From positions 406,077 through 470,076 of the forward strand of contig NZ_FNPW01000001.1 of NCBI RefSeq assembly GCF_900107395.1: a stretch of 64,000 bases of DNA. The letters are read 5' to 3'. A program made the translations under genes and the position numbers. Origin of the DNA: Pseudomonas sp. NFIX28. Lineage in GTDB: Bacteria; Pseudomonadota; Gammaproteobacteria; Pseudomonadales; Pseudomonadaceae. Positions within the stretch are counted from its first letter, which is position 1; each line of letters begins with the position of its first letter. Positions 18,174-26,300 of this stretch are shown here, one piece after another. The notes under the pieces were generated by a model. That model saw nothing but the letters and a program-made list of their open reading frames with translations. It made no database searches and was not told where the DNA came from.

Positions 18174-19277
18174 ATGCGCGCACGTCAATTGGGAATCAGC
18201 CTCGGCCTGGGTACGCCCGGCCCGTTCAACGCCATTACCGATGTCCCGGGGGTGCGGGTTGGCCACAGCACCCTGCGCACCACGGTCGACGGCAAGCAGG
18301 TGCGTACCGGGGTGACCCTGGTGCAGCCCCGCGAAGGCTTCGCCCGGCTGCAACCCTGTTTTGCCGGTTGCCATGTGCTCAACGGCAATGGCGATGCCAC
18401 TGGCCTTGAGTGGATCCGCGAAGCGGGCCTGCTGACCACGCCGCTGGCCATCACCAATACCCACAGCGTCGGCGTGGTGCGCGATGCGCTGATCGCCGAG
18501 GAGCATGCAAGCCTGGCGGACCCTGCGGAGTATTGGTGCATGCCGGTGGTGATGGAGACTTACGACGGCCTGCTCAACGATATCTGGGGCCAGCATGTCG
18601 GCCCGCAACAGGTTCGCGAAGCGCTGGCCAACGCCGAGTCCGGGCCGGTGCACGAGGGCGCGGTGGGCGGTGGCACCGGCATGATCTGCCATGAGTTCAA
18701 GGGTGGCATCGGCACGGCCTCGCGCCAGGTGCCGAAGGAGCAGGGCGGCTACACGGTCGGCGCGCTGGTGCAGGCCAACCATGGCAAGCGCGAAGAGTTG
18801 CGGGTCGACGGCTACCCGGTGGGGCGGCGACTGACCGGCATCCCGTCGCCCTTTGCCCAGCGGGGCACGCCCGGCATGGGCTCGATCGTGGTGATCCTGG
18901 CCACCGATGCGCCGCTGTTGCCGCACCAGTGCCAGCGCCTGGCGCAGCGGGCGTCGATCGGCATCGCCCGTACCGGCGGCGGCACCGAGGACTCCAGCGG
19001 CGATATCTTCCTGGCTTTCGCCACCGGCAACCGCGACCTGCCGCCGTGCGCCTACGGGCGCCAGGGCGTGCCGTTGAGCAGCCCGCTGGCGATGCTTAAC
19101 AACGACTACATTTCGGCGCTGTTCAGTGCCGCCGCCGAAGCGGTGGAGGAGGCCATCGTCAACGCCTTGCTGGCCGGCGAGCCGATGACCGCGGACAGTG
19201 GCGCGCAAGTACCGGCACTGGCGGGGGAAACCTTGTTGGAAGCGATGAAACTAACTGGATGGAACAAACTTTCATGA
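18174..19277 (+). CDS. P1-family peptidase (DmpA-type aminopeptidase)
   Basis: This 367-residue N-terminal-nucleophile hydrolase has the P1/S58 family start (LGLGTPGPFNAITDVPGVRVGH), GAVGGGTGMICHEFKGG in the middle, and GGGTEDSSGDIFLAF, where self-cleavage before Ser275 would free the catalytic serine. DmpA-like enzymes release N-terminal residues, often D-amino acids or beta-amino acids, from short peptides and amides. It is co-transcribed with the permease in front. No signal peptide is seen, so it acts in the cytoplasm. Confidence 0.9.
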   Translation: MRARQLGISLGLGTPGPFNAITDVPGVRVGHSTLRTTVDGKQVRTGVTLVQPREGFARLQPCFAGCHVLNGNGDATGLEWIREAGLLTTPLAITNTHSVGVVRDALIAEEHASLADPAEYWCMPVVMETYDGLLNDIWGQHVGPQQVREALANAESGPVHEGAVGGGTGMICHEFKGGIGTASRQVPKEQGGYTVGALVQANHGKREELRVDGYPVGRRLTGIPSPFAQRGTPGMGSIVVILATDAPLLPHQCQRLAQRASIGIARTGGGTEDSSGDIFLAFATGNRDLPPCAYGRQGVPLSSPLAMLNNDYISALFSAAAEAVEEAIVNALLAGEPMTADSGAQVPALAGETLLEAMKLTGWNKLS

Positions 19278-19427
19278 ACTAAAAACTGCGACGTAGTCGG
19301 CAAAAGAATGTTTACCTTTATTTAATATTTAAATTCGAGATTGTCCGACAATTATTCCCGGATATTGAAGCGCAAAGAATATTTCGACTTGTCAGTCACT
19401 GTTTGCTGGAGTTTGCCGGAACAGCGG

Positions 19428-19461
19428 AATCAGGCGTCAAAAAAGTAGTGGACGCCTGATT
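19428..19461. promoter_or_regulatory. Perfect 11-bp inverted repeat upstream of aprA
   Basis: AATCAGGCGTC (19428-19438) and GACGCCTGATT (19451-19461) pair perfectly around a 12-nt A-rich loop. The site lies about 150 bp after the peptidase stop and 110 bp before the aprA start. It may terminate the upstream operon or act in aprA control. The remaining 19278-19573 spacer is AT-rich and should hold the aprA promoter, but no clear promoter pair was found. Confidence 0.55.
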
Positions 19462-19573
19462 TCAAATTGTGTCAGCTTTCTTGCGCCTGCATTGGGCGAG
19501 TGATAGGACGATCTCGCCAGGGATTGTCGCTATCGGACAAAAACTGTTCCATTGATTACAAGGAAGTGTGTTT

Positions 19574-21022
19574 ATGTCGAAAGTTAAAGCGAAAGCTATT
19601 GTGACCGCAGAACAAGAGCTCGTGCCTTTGGCCGCAGCAAGTTCGGCTTATAACCAGATCAATAGCTTCAGCCATCAGTATGACCGTGGCGGCAACCTGA
19701 CGGTCAATGGCAAGCCCTCCTACTCGGTCGATGAGGCAGCCACCCAGCTGCTGCGCGACGGTGCCGCGTACCAGGATCTCAACGGCAGCGGCAAGATCGA
19801 GCTGACCTATACCTTCCTGACCTCGGCCTCCTCGAGCACCATGTACAAACATGGCATCTCCGGGTTCAGCCAGTTCAGCAGCCTGCAAAAAGCCCAGGCG
19901 GTCCTGTCCATGCAGTCCTGGGCCGATGTGGCCAATGTCACCTTTACCGAAAAGGCTTCCGGCGGTGACGGCCATATGACCTTCGGCAACTACAGCGGCG
20001 GCCAGGACGGGGCGGCGGCCTTCGCCTACCTGCCCGGTACCGGTGCCGGCTACGACGGTACTTCCTGGTACCTGATCAACAGCAGCTACACCGCCAACAA
20101 GAACCCTGGCCTGAACAACTATGGCCGGCAGACGCTGACCCATGAGATCGGGCACGTCCTGGGCCTGGCCCACCCTGGCGACTACAACGCCGGGAACGGC
20201 AACCCGACGTACAACGACGCGACCTATGGAGAGGACACGCGCGGCTACAGCATCATGAGCTACTGGAGCGAGAGCAACACCGACCAGAACTTCAGCAAGG
20301 CCGGCGTCGAAGCCTATGCTTCCGGCCCGCTGATGGATGACATCGCGGCGATCCAGAAACTCTACGGGGCCAACACCAGCACCCGTACCGGCGACACCAC
20401 CTATGGCTTCAACTCCAATACCGGGCGCGATTTCCTCAGCGCCAGTTCGTCGGCCGACAAGCTGGTGTTCTCGGTATGGGACGCGGGCGGCCGGGACACC
20501 CTGGACTTCTCAGGTTTTACCCAAAACCAGAAGATCAACCTCAATGATGCCTCGTTCTCCGACGTTGGCGGCATGGTGGGCAACGTGTCCATCGCCAAGG
20601 GCGCGATCATCGAGAACGCCATTGGCGGTTCGGGCAGTGACCTGCTGATCGGCAACAAGGTGGCCAACGAGCTCAAGGGCGGTGCCGGCAACGACATCCT
20701 CTACGGCGCCGGCGGCGCGGACAAGCTCTGGGGCGGCGCGGGTGCCGACACCTTCGTCTTCGGTGCGAGTTCGGACTCCGCCCCGGGCGCGGCCGACCAG
20801 ATCCTGGATTTTGTCAGCGGCCTGGACAAGATCGATCTGACCGGCATCACCCAGGGCGCGGGGCTGCACTTCGTGAACGCGTTCACCGGCAACGCCGGCG
20901 ACGCGATCCTCACCACCTCGGCTGGCAACAGCACCTTGTCGGTGGACTTCTCCGGGCACGGCGTGGCGGACTTCCTGGTCAGCACCGTCGGCCAGGCGGC
21001 CTACACCGACATCGTCGCCTGA
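19574..21022 (+). CDS. aprA: AprA (AprX) serralysin-type extracellular zinc metalloprotease
   Basis: This 482-residue secreted alkaline protease has no Sec signal peptide. It has the serralysin zinc site [11 protein letters not shown] (first His at residue 190), the Met-turn SIMSY, and glycine-rich calcium-binding RTX repeats ([10 protein letters not shown] and related, about residues 355-385). The C-terminal domain ends TDIVA, typical of the type I secretion signal. It degrades proteins outside the cell. The ATG at 19574 lies 10 nt after AAGGA; a GTG two codons earlier is too close to it. The inhibitor and the AprDEF exporter follow on the same strand. Confidence 0.97.
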   Translation: MSKVKAKAIVTAEQELVPLAAASSAYNQINSFSHQYDRGGNLTVNGKPSYSVDEAATQLLRDGAAYQDLNGSGKIELTYTFLTSASSSTMYKHGISGFSQFSSLQKAQAVLSMQSWADVANVTFTEKASGGDGHMTFGNYSGGQDGAAAFAYLPGTGAGYDGTSWYLINSSYTANKNPGLNNYGRQTLTHEIGHVLGLAHPGDYNAGNGNPTYNDATYGEDTRGYSIMSYWSESNTDQNFSKAGVEAYASGPLMDDIAAIQKLYGANTSTRTGDTTYGFNSNTGRDFLSASSSADKLVFSVWDAGGRDTLDFSGFTQNQKINLNDASFSDVGGMVGNVSIAKGAIIENAIGGSGSDLLIGNKVANELKGGAGNDILYGAGGADKLWGGAGADTFVFGASSDSAPGAADQILDFVSGLDKIDLTGITQGAGLHFVNAFTGNAGDAILTTSAGNSTLSVDFSGHGVADFLVSTVGQAAYTDIVA

Positions 21023-21044
21023 GTCGTTGCGTTGTAAGGTAGAA

Positions 21045-21075
21045 AAGGAGGGTGGCGCCCAGGCGTCGCCCTCTC
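21045..21075 (+). terminator. Imperfect hairpin between aprA and aprI
   Basis: GAGGGTGGCG and CGTCGCCCTC can pair with one or two mismatches. There is no T-run, so it is more likely an attenuator or mRNA-stabilising stem than a full terminator. Confidence 0.4.
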
Positions 21076-21127
21076 ACCTTGCATTGACAGGCGAACTGCC
21101 TGAGGCTGTGGCCCGGAGCAACCCCCT

Positions 21128-21511
21128 ATGATTCGAACTGCCTTGATCGCTAAGGCCGGCGCGTACCTGATCGCGACGCTGATGATGTTTTATGGAGAGA
21201 CAAACATGGCAAGCAGCCTGAGATTGGCGGACCCCGCGGAACTGGCCGGACACTGGCAACTGTCGCAGCCGGCACAACCTGCCAACCGCTGCGCCTTGGA
21301 CCTCGAGCTGAACGGCACTCTGGGCGCCGGCGCCGAGTGTTTTTCCGCCTGGCTGGGCGACTCGGCGATCGGCTGGTTTCCCGAGCCGGATGGTATTGCC
21401 GTGACTGGCAAAGAGGGCTCGAAGATCATCTTTCTAAGTCGCCAGAAAGAAGGCTTATATCAGGGCAAATTGGAATCGGGCATAACGGTTATATTGCAGC
21501 GAGCCCCCTGA
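21128..21511 (+). CDS. aprI: AprI protease inhibitor (Inh family), periplasmic
   Basis: This 127-residue protein has an N-terminal hydrophobic export sequence and a mature part that begins near SSLRLADPAELAG, very like the start of mature P. aeruginosa AprI. AGHWQLSQ and the two cysteines (NRCALDL and AECFSAW), which form the family disulfide, are present. Inh proteins bind serralysins with their N-terminal tail in the active site and protect the periplasm from stray protease. It follows aprA and precedes aprD. The ATG at 21128 has GGAGCA upstream. Confidence 0.9.
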   Translation: MIRTALIAKAGAYLIATLMMFYGETNMASSLRLADPAELAGHWQLSQPAQPANRCALDLELNGTLGAGAECFSAWLGDSAIGWFPEPDGIAVTGKEGSKIIFLSRQKEGLYQGKLESGITVILQRAP

Positions 21512-21747
21512 ATTATCACGGCTGTATGCATCGTCAAGTGTAACTGTATGGATAAGCGTATAAGGCATCGCCATATACGCTGTTGCCCATGATCGGAATA
21601 AAAGACTAAATAACTAGAACTCCGTTTCGTCTGGCGGTAGAGTTCTTTCGCCTGTCCGCCTCAATAATCCAATAATGTCCCGACTCAAGTACGGGCGGTT
21701 TATTTATCCTGCGCCCTGGCCCGGGATATACAGCTCAGGAAAGACCA

Positions 21748-23538
21748 ATGAAGATGGCGAAGACCACTGCACCGCTGTTCAAGGCACTGGGCGATTACAA
21801 AGGCATTCTGATCAGCGTCGGGTGTTTCACCGCGCTGATCAACGTGCTGATGCTGGTCCCCTCGATCTACATGCTCCAGGTCTACGACCGGGTACTTTCC
21901 TCGCAGAACGAAACCACTTTGGCGATGCTCTCGCTGATGGTGGTCGGGTTCTTCGCGTTCATCGGCCTGCTGGAGGTGGTGCGCAGCTTCATCGTCATCC
22001 GCATCGGCAGCCAGCTGGAGCGTCGTTTCAACCTGCGGGTCTACCAGGCGGCGTTCGAGCGCAACCTGTTTCGCGGCGAAGGGCATGCCGGGCAGTCCCT
22101 GGGCGACCTGACCCATATCCGCCAGTTCGTCACCGGCCCCGCGTTGTTCGCGTTCTTCGACGCGCCCTGGTTCCCCATCTACCTGTTCGTGATCTTCCTG
22201 TTCAATACCTGGCTGGGCGTATTCGCCACGGCGGGCGCGGTGTTGCTGATTGCCCTGGCGTACCTCAACGAAGCCATGACCAAGAAGCCCCTGGGCGAGG
22301 CCAGCGGCTATTCTCAGAAGTCCACGCAACTGGCCACCAGCCACCTGCACAACGCCGAAACCATCCAGGCCATGGGCATGCTCGGCGCGCTGCGCAAGCG
22401 CTGGTTCGAGGTGCATTCGCGCTTTCTCGGCCTGCAGAACCAGGCCAGCGACACCGGCGCGGTCATCAGCTCGCTGAGCAAGACCCTGCGCCTGTGCCTG
22501 CAATCGCTGGTGCTGGGCCTGGGGGCCTTGCTGGTGATCAAGGGCGACATGACCGCCGGGATGATGATTGCCGGCTCGATCCTGATGGGCCGCGTACTGA
22601 GCCCGATCGACCAGTTGATCGCCGTCTGGAAGCAATGGAGTTCCGCCAAGCTGGCCTACCAGCGCCTGGACTCGCTGCTGCAGGCGTTCCCGCCGAGCGA
22701 CACCGCCATGTCGTTGCCCGCGCCCAAGGGCCAGGTGAGCTTCGAGCAGGTCAGCGCCGGCCCGCCGGGCAAGCGCATGGCCACCTTGCAGCAGGTCAGC
22801 TTCAACCTCGGCGCGGGGGAAGTGCTGGGCGTGCTCGGGGCTTCCGGTTCCGGTAAGTCGACCCTGGCCCGGGTGCTGGTGGGCGTATGGCCGACCCTGG
22901 CCGGCACGGTGCGCCTGGACGGCGCCGATATCCATCGCTGGAACCGCAACGAGCTGGGGCCCTACATCGGTTACTTGCCCCAGGACATCGAGCTGTTTTC
23001 CGGAAGCATCGCCGAGAACATCGCGCGCTTTCAGGAGGCCGACCCGCAGAAAGTGGTGCAGGCCGCGCAACAGGCTGGCGTGCACGAACTGATCCTGCGC
23101 CTGCCGCAGGGCTACGACACCCTGCTGGGCGATGACGGCAGCGGCTTGTCCGGTGGCCAGAAGCAGCGCGTGGCCCTGGCCCGGGCGCTGTATGGCGAGC
23201 CGCGCCTGGTGGTGCTCGACGAGCCGAACTCCAACCTCGACACCGTGGGCGAAAGCGCCCTGGCGTCCGCCATCGCACAGATGAAGGCCCAGGGCACCAG
23301 CGTGATCCTGGTGACCCATCGCTCGTCGGCGCTGGCCCAGGCCGACAAGCTGCTGGTGCTCAACGAAGGGCGCCTGCAAGCCTTCGGCCCGAGCCAGGAG
23401 GTGCTCAAGGCGCTGTCCGGCAATGCCCAGGCCCAGGCGCAGGAGCAGCAGCGGGAAAAAACCTCGGCCCCGACGGCCCCGGCCGGTTTGAGCATGAGCC
23501 GCCAGTATCAGGCCCCGACACGGAACCCAGGCGCATGA
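21748..23538 (+). CDS. aprD: AprD, inner-membrane ABC transporter of the type I secretion system
   Basis: This 596-residue protein has an N-terminal membrane domain of about six segments and a C-terminal ATPase. Walker A is GASGSGKST with Lys370, the signature is LSGGQKQRVALARAL, and VVLDEPNSNLD is the Walker B region with the PrtD-type sequence. It belongs to the PrtD/HasD/AprD branch, which lacks the C39-like domain. It energises export of AprA and probably of the lipases directly from cytoplasm to medium. The ATG is preceded by AGGAAAG. It overlaps aprE by 4 bp. Confidence 0.96.
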   Translation: MKMAKTTAPLFKALGDYKGILISVGCFTALINVLMLVPSIYMLQVYDRVLSSQNETTLAMLSLMVVGFFAFIGLLEVVRSFIVIRIGSQLERRFNLRVYQAAFERNLFRGEGHAGQSLGDLTHIRQFVTGPALFAFFDAPWFPIYLFVIFLFNTWLGVFATAGAVLLIALAYLNEAMTKKPLGEASGYSQKSTQLATSHLHNAETIQAMGMLGALRKRWFEVHSRFLGLQNQASDTGAVISSLSKTLRLCLQSLVLGLGALLVIKGDMTAGMMIAGSILMGRVLSPIDQLIAVWKQWSSAKLAYQRLDSLLQAFPPSDTAMSLPAPKGQVSFEQVSAGPPGKRMATLQQVSFNLGAGEVLGVLGASGSGKSTLARVLVGVWPTLAGTVRLDGADIHRWNRNELGPYIGYLPQDIELFSGSIAENIARFQEADPQKVVQAAQQAGVHELILRLPQGYDTLLGDDGSGLSGGQKQRVALARALYGEPRLVVLDEPNSNLDTVGESALASAIAQMKAQGTSVILVTHRSSALAQADKLLVLNEGRLQAFGPSQEVLKALSGNAQAQAQEQQREKTSAPTAPAGLSMSRQYQAPTRNPGA

Positions 23539-24869
23539 GCAAGGACAGCGAAATGATGATCGAACAAGGTTACGCGCCGGAACGCCCCGAGCGCGATGCG
23601 CGGTTTTTTGCGCGCATGGGCTGGGTCCTGGCGCTGGCCGGCGCCGGCAGCTTCTTTGCCTGGGCCGCCCTGGCGCCGCTGGACCAGGGCATCCCGGTGC
23701 AGGGCACGGTGGTGGTCTCGGGCAAGCGCAAGGCCGTGCAATCCATGAGCGGCGGGGTGGTCAGCCGGATCCTGGTGCGCGAGGGCGAGGCGGTGAAACA
23801 GGGGCAACCGCTGTTCCGCCTGGACCAGACCCAGGTCGAGGCCGATGTGCAATCGCTGCAGGCGCAGTACCGCATGGCCTGGGCCAGCCTGGCGCGCTGG
23901 CAGAGCGAGCGTGACAACCTCAAGCAGGTGAATTTTCCCCAGGCCCTGAGCGCCGATCCCGATCCGCGCCTGGCCCTGGTGCTGGAAGGCCAGCGGCAGC
24001 TGTTCAGCAGCCGGCGCGAAGCCTTTGCCCGCGAGCAGGCGGGGATTCGCGCCAATATCGAAGGCGCGACCGCGCAACTGGCCGGCATGCGCCGCGCGCG
24101 CAGCGACCTCAACAACCAGGCCGAGTCCCTGCGCCAGCAGCTGGCCAACCTGCAACCCCTGGCCGACAACGGCTACATCCCGCGCAACCGACTGATGGAG
24201 TACCAGCGCCAGTTGTCCCAGGTGCAGCAGGAGCTGGCGCAGAACACCGGCGAAAGCGGGCGGGTGGAGCAGGGCATTCTCGAATCGCGGCTCAAGTTGC
24301 AGCAGCACAGCGAGGAGTATCAGAAGGAAGTGCGCAGCCAGTTGGCCGAGGCCCAGCTGAAAAGCCTGACCCTGGAGCAGCAACTGACTTCGGCCGGTTT
24401 CGATTTGCAGCACAGCGAAATCGTAGCGCCCGCCGATGGCATTGCCGTCAACCTCGGGGTGCACACCGAAGGCGCCGTGGTGCGGCCAGGGGAAAACCTG
24501 CTGGAGATCGTGCCCCAGGGCACCCGCCTGGAAGTGGAAGGGCACCTGCCGGTGAACCTGATCGACAAGGTCGGCAGCCACTTGCCGGTGGACATCCTGT
24601 TCACCGCCTTCAACCAGAACCGCACGCCGCGGGTGTCCGGCGAGGTCAGCCTGATCTCGGCCGACCAGATGGTCGATGAAAAGACCGGCGTGCCGTACTA
24701 CGTGCTGCGCAGCAGTGTCAGCGACCAGGCCATGGAGCAACTCAACGGCCTGGTGATCAAGCCGGGCATGCCGGCGGAAATGTTCGTCCGCACCGGCGAG
24801 CGCTCGCTGCTCAACTACCTGTTCAAACCCCTGCTCGACCGGGCGGGTTCCGCATTGACCGAGGAATAA
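23535..24869 (+). CDS. aprE: AprE, membrane fusion protein of the type I secretion system
   Basis: This 444-residue HlyD/PrtE-family adaptor has one N-terminal membrane segment (about residues 30-48), then a lipoyl-like half (VQGTVVVSGKRKAVQSMSGG), a long coiled-coil hairpin rich in Q, L and E (about 95-290), and a beta-barrel domain with VSLISADQM. It links AprD to AprF across the periplasm. It overlaps aprD by ATGA and ends 2 bp before aprF, giving tight co-translation. Confidence 0.96.
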   Translation: MSKDSEMMIEQGYAPERPERDARFFARMGWVLALAGAGSFFAWAALAPLDQGIPVQGTVVVSGKRKAVQSMSGGVVSRILVREGEAVKQGQPLFRLDQTQVEADVQSLQAQYRMAWASLARWQSERDNLKQVNFPQALSADPDPRLALVLEGQRQLFSSRREAFAREQAGIRANIEGATAQLAGMRRARSDLNNQAESLRQQLANLQPLADNGYIPRNRLMEYQRQLSQVQQELAQNTGESGRVEQGILESRLKLQQHSEEYQKEVRSQLAEAQLKSLTLEQQLTSAGFDLQHSEIVAPADGIAVNLGVHTEGAVVRPGENLLEIVPQGTRLEVEGHLPVNLIDKVGSHLPVDILFTAFNQNRTPRVSGEVSLISADQMVDEKTGVPYYVLRSSVSDQAMEQLNGLVIKPGMPAEMFVRTGERSLLNYLFKPLLDRAGSALTEE

Positions 24870-24871
24870 GG

Positions 24872-26227
24872 ATGTTCCGTCGCATGAGTCAGCTTTCCAT
24901 CTTCGGAGCTACAGTCGCATTGCTGGTATGCACCAACGCCCAGGCCATGGGGCCATTCCAGGTCTATGAACAGGCGCTGCGCAACGACCCGGTGTTCCTC
25001 GGTGCCATCAAGGAGCGCGATGCCGGCCTGGAGAACCGCATCATCGGCCGCGCCGGGCTGCTGCCAAAACTCAACTACAGCTACAACAAGGGCCGCAACG
25101 ACTCCCAGGCAACCGTGCCCGATGGTCGCGGCGGCACCAGCCACGACAACCGCAACTACGACAGCTACGGCTCGACCTTCACCCTGCAACAGCCGCTGCT
25201 CGACTACGAGGCCTATGCCTCCTACCGCAAGGGCGTGGCCCAGGCGCTGTTCGCCGACGAGAACTTTCGCGGCAAGAGCCAGGAGCTGCTGGTACGGGTG
25301 CTGACCTACTACACCCAGGCGCTGTTCGCCCAGGACCAGATCGATATCGCCCAGGCCAAGAAGAAGGCCTTCGAACAGCAGTTCCAGCAGAACGAGCACA
25401 TGTTTCGCCAGGGCGAGGGCACCCGCACCGACATTCTCGAAGCGGAATCGCGCTACGAGCTGGCCACCGCCGAGGAGATCGAGGCCCGCGACGAGCAGGA
25501 TGCGGCGTTGCGCGAACTGGGCGCGCTGATCGGCGTGCCGACCGTGGACATTCGCGACCTCGACCCGCTACGCGAACGTTTCGAGTCCTTCACCCTGTCG
25601 CCCGCCAACTACGACGCCTGGCATGAACTGGCGATCAGCAACAACCCGAACCTGGCTTCCCAGCGCCACGCCGTGGAAGTGGCGCGTTATGAAATCGAGC
25701 GCAACCGCGCCGGCCATCTGCCGCGGCTCAGTGCCTATGCCACTTCGCGGCGGGTCGAGTCGGAAAGCGGCAACACTTACAACCAACGCTACGACACCAA
25801 CACCATCGGCATCGAAATCAGCATGCCGCTGTACGCCGGCGGCGGCGTCTCGGCGGCCACCCGCCAGGCCAGCCGGACCATGGAACAGGCCGAATACGAG
25901 CTGGATTCGCAGACCCGCACCACCCTGATCGAGCTCCGGCGCCAGTTCAGCGCCTGCCTGTCCGGGGTCAGCAAGCTGCGCGCCTATCAAAAGGCACTGA
26001 CTTCGGCCGAGGCGCTGGTGGTCTCGACCAAGCAAAGCATCCTCGGCGGCGAACGGGTCAACCTTGACGCGCTGAACGCCGAGCAACAGCTGTACACCAC
26101 GCGCCGCGACCTGGCGCAGGCCCGTTACGACTATCTGATGGCCTGGACCAAGTTGCGCTACTACGCAGGCACCCTGCGTGAAGATGACCTGGCCCAGGTC
26201 GACGAAGCCTTCAGGCCCGGCTCATGA
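24872..26227 (+). CDS. aprF: AprF, TolC-family outer-membrane channel
   Basis: This 451-residue protein has a signal peptide ending in TNAQAMG and then the repeated alpha-helical/beta pattern of the outer-membrane efflux family (FQVYEQALRNDPVF at the start, and GEGTRTDILEAESRYELA and GERVNLDALNAEQQLY in the two repeats). It forms the outer-membrane tunnel of the AprDEF exporter. It starts 2 bp after aprE, with the AAGGA ribosome-binding site overlapping the aprE stop. Confidence 0.95.
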   Translation: MFRRMSQLSIFGATVALLVCTNAQAMGPFQVYEQALRNDPVFLGAIKERDAGLENRIIGRAGLLPKLNYSYNKGRNDSQATVPDGRGGTSHDNRNYDSYGSTFTLQQPLLDYEAYASYRKGVAQALFADENFRGKSQELLVRVLTYYTQALFAQDQIDIAQAKKKAFEQQFQQNEHMFRQGEGTRTDILEAESRYELATAEEIEARDEQDAALRELGALIGVPTVDIRDLDPLRERFESFTLSPANYDAWHELAISNNPNLASQRHAVEVARYEIERNRAGHLPRLSAYATSRRVESESGNTYNQRYDTNTIGIEISMPLYAGGGVSAATRQASRTMEQAEYELDSQTRTTLIELRRQFSACLSGVSKLRAYQKALTSAEALVVSTKQSILGGERVNLDALNAEQQLYTTRRDLAQARYDYLMAWTKLRYYAGTLREDDLAQVDEAFRPGS

Positions 26228-26300
26228 ACTGACAATCAAGGCGGCCGAGGGCGGCCCGACCTGACATTTTCGACAAAAACAAAAAACGAGAAGTCATCAC

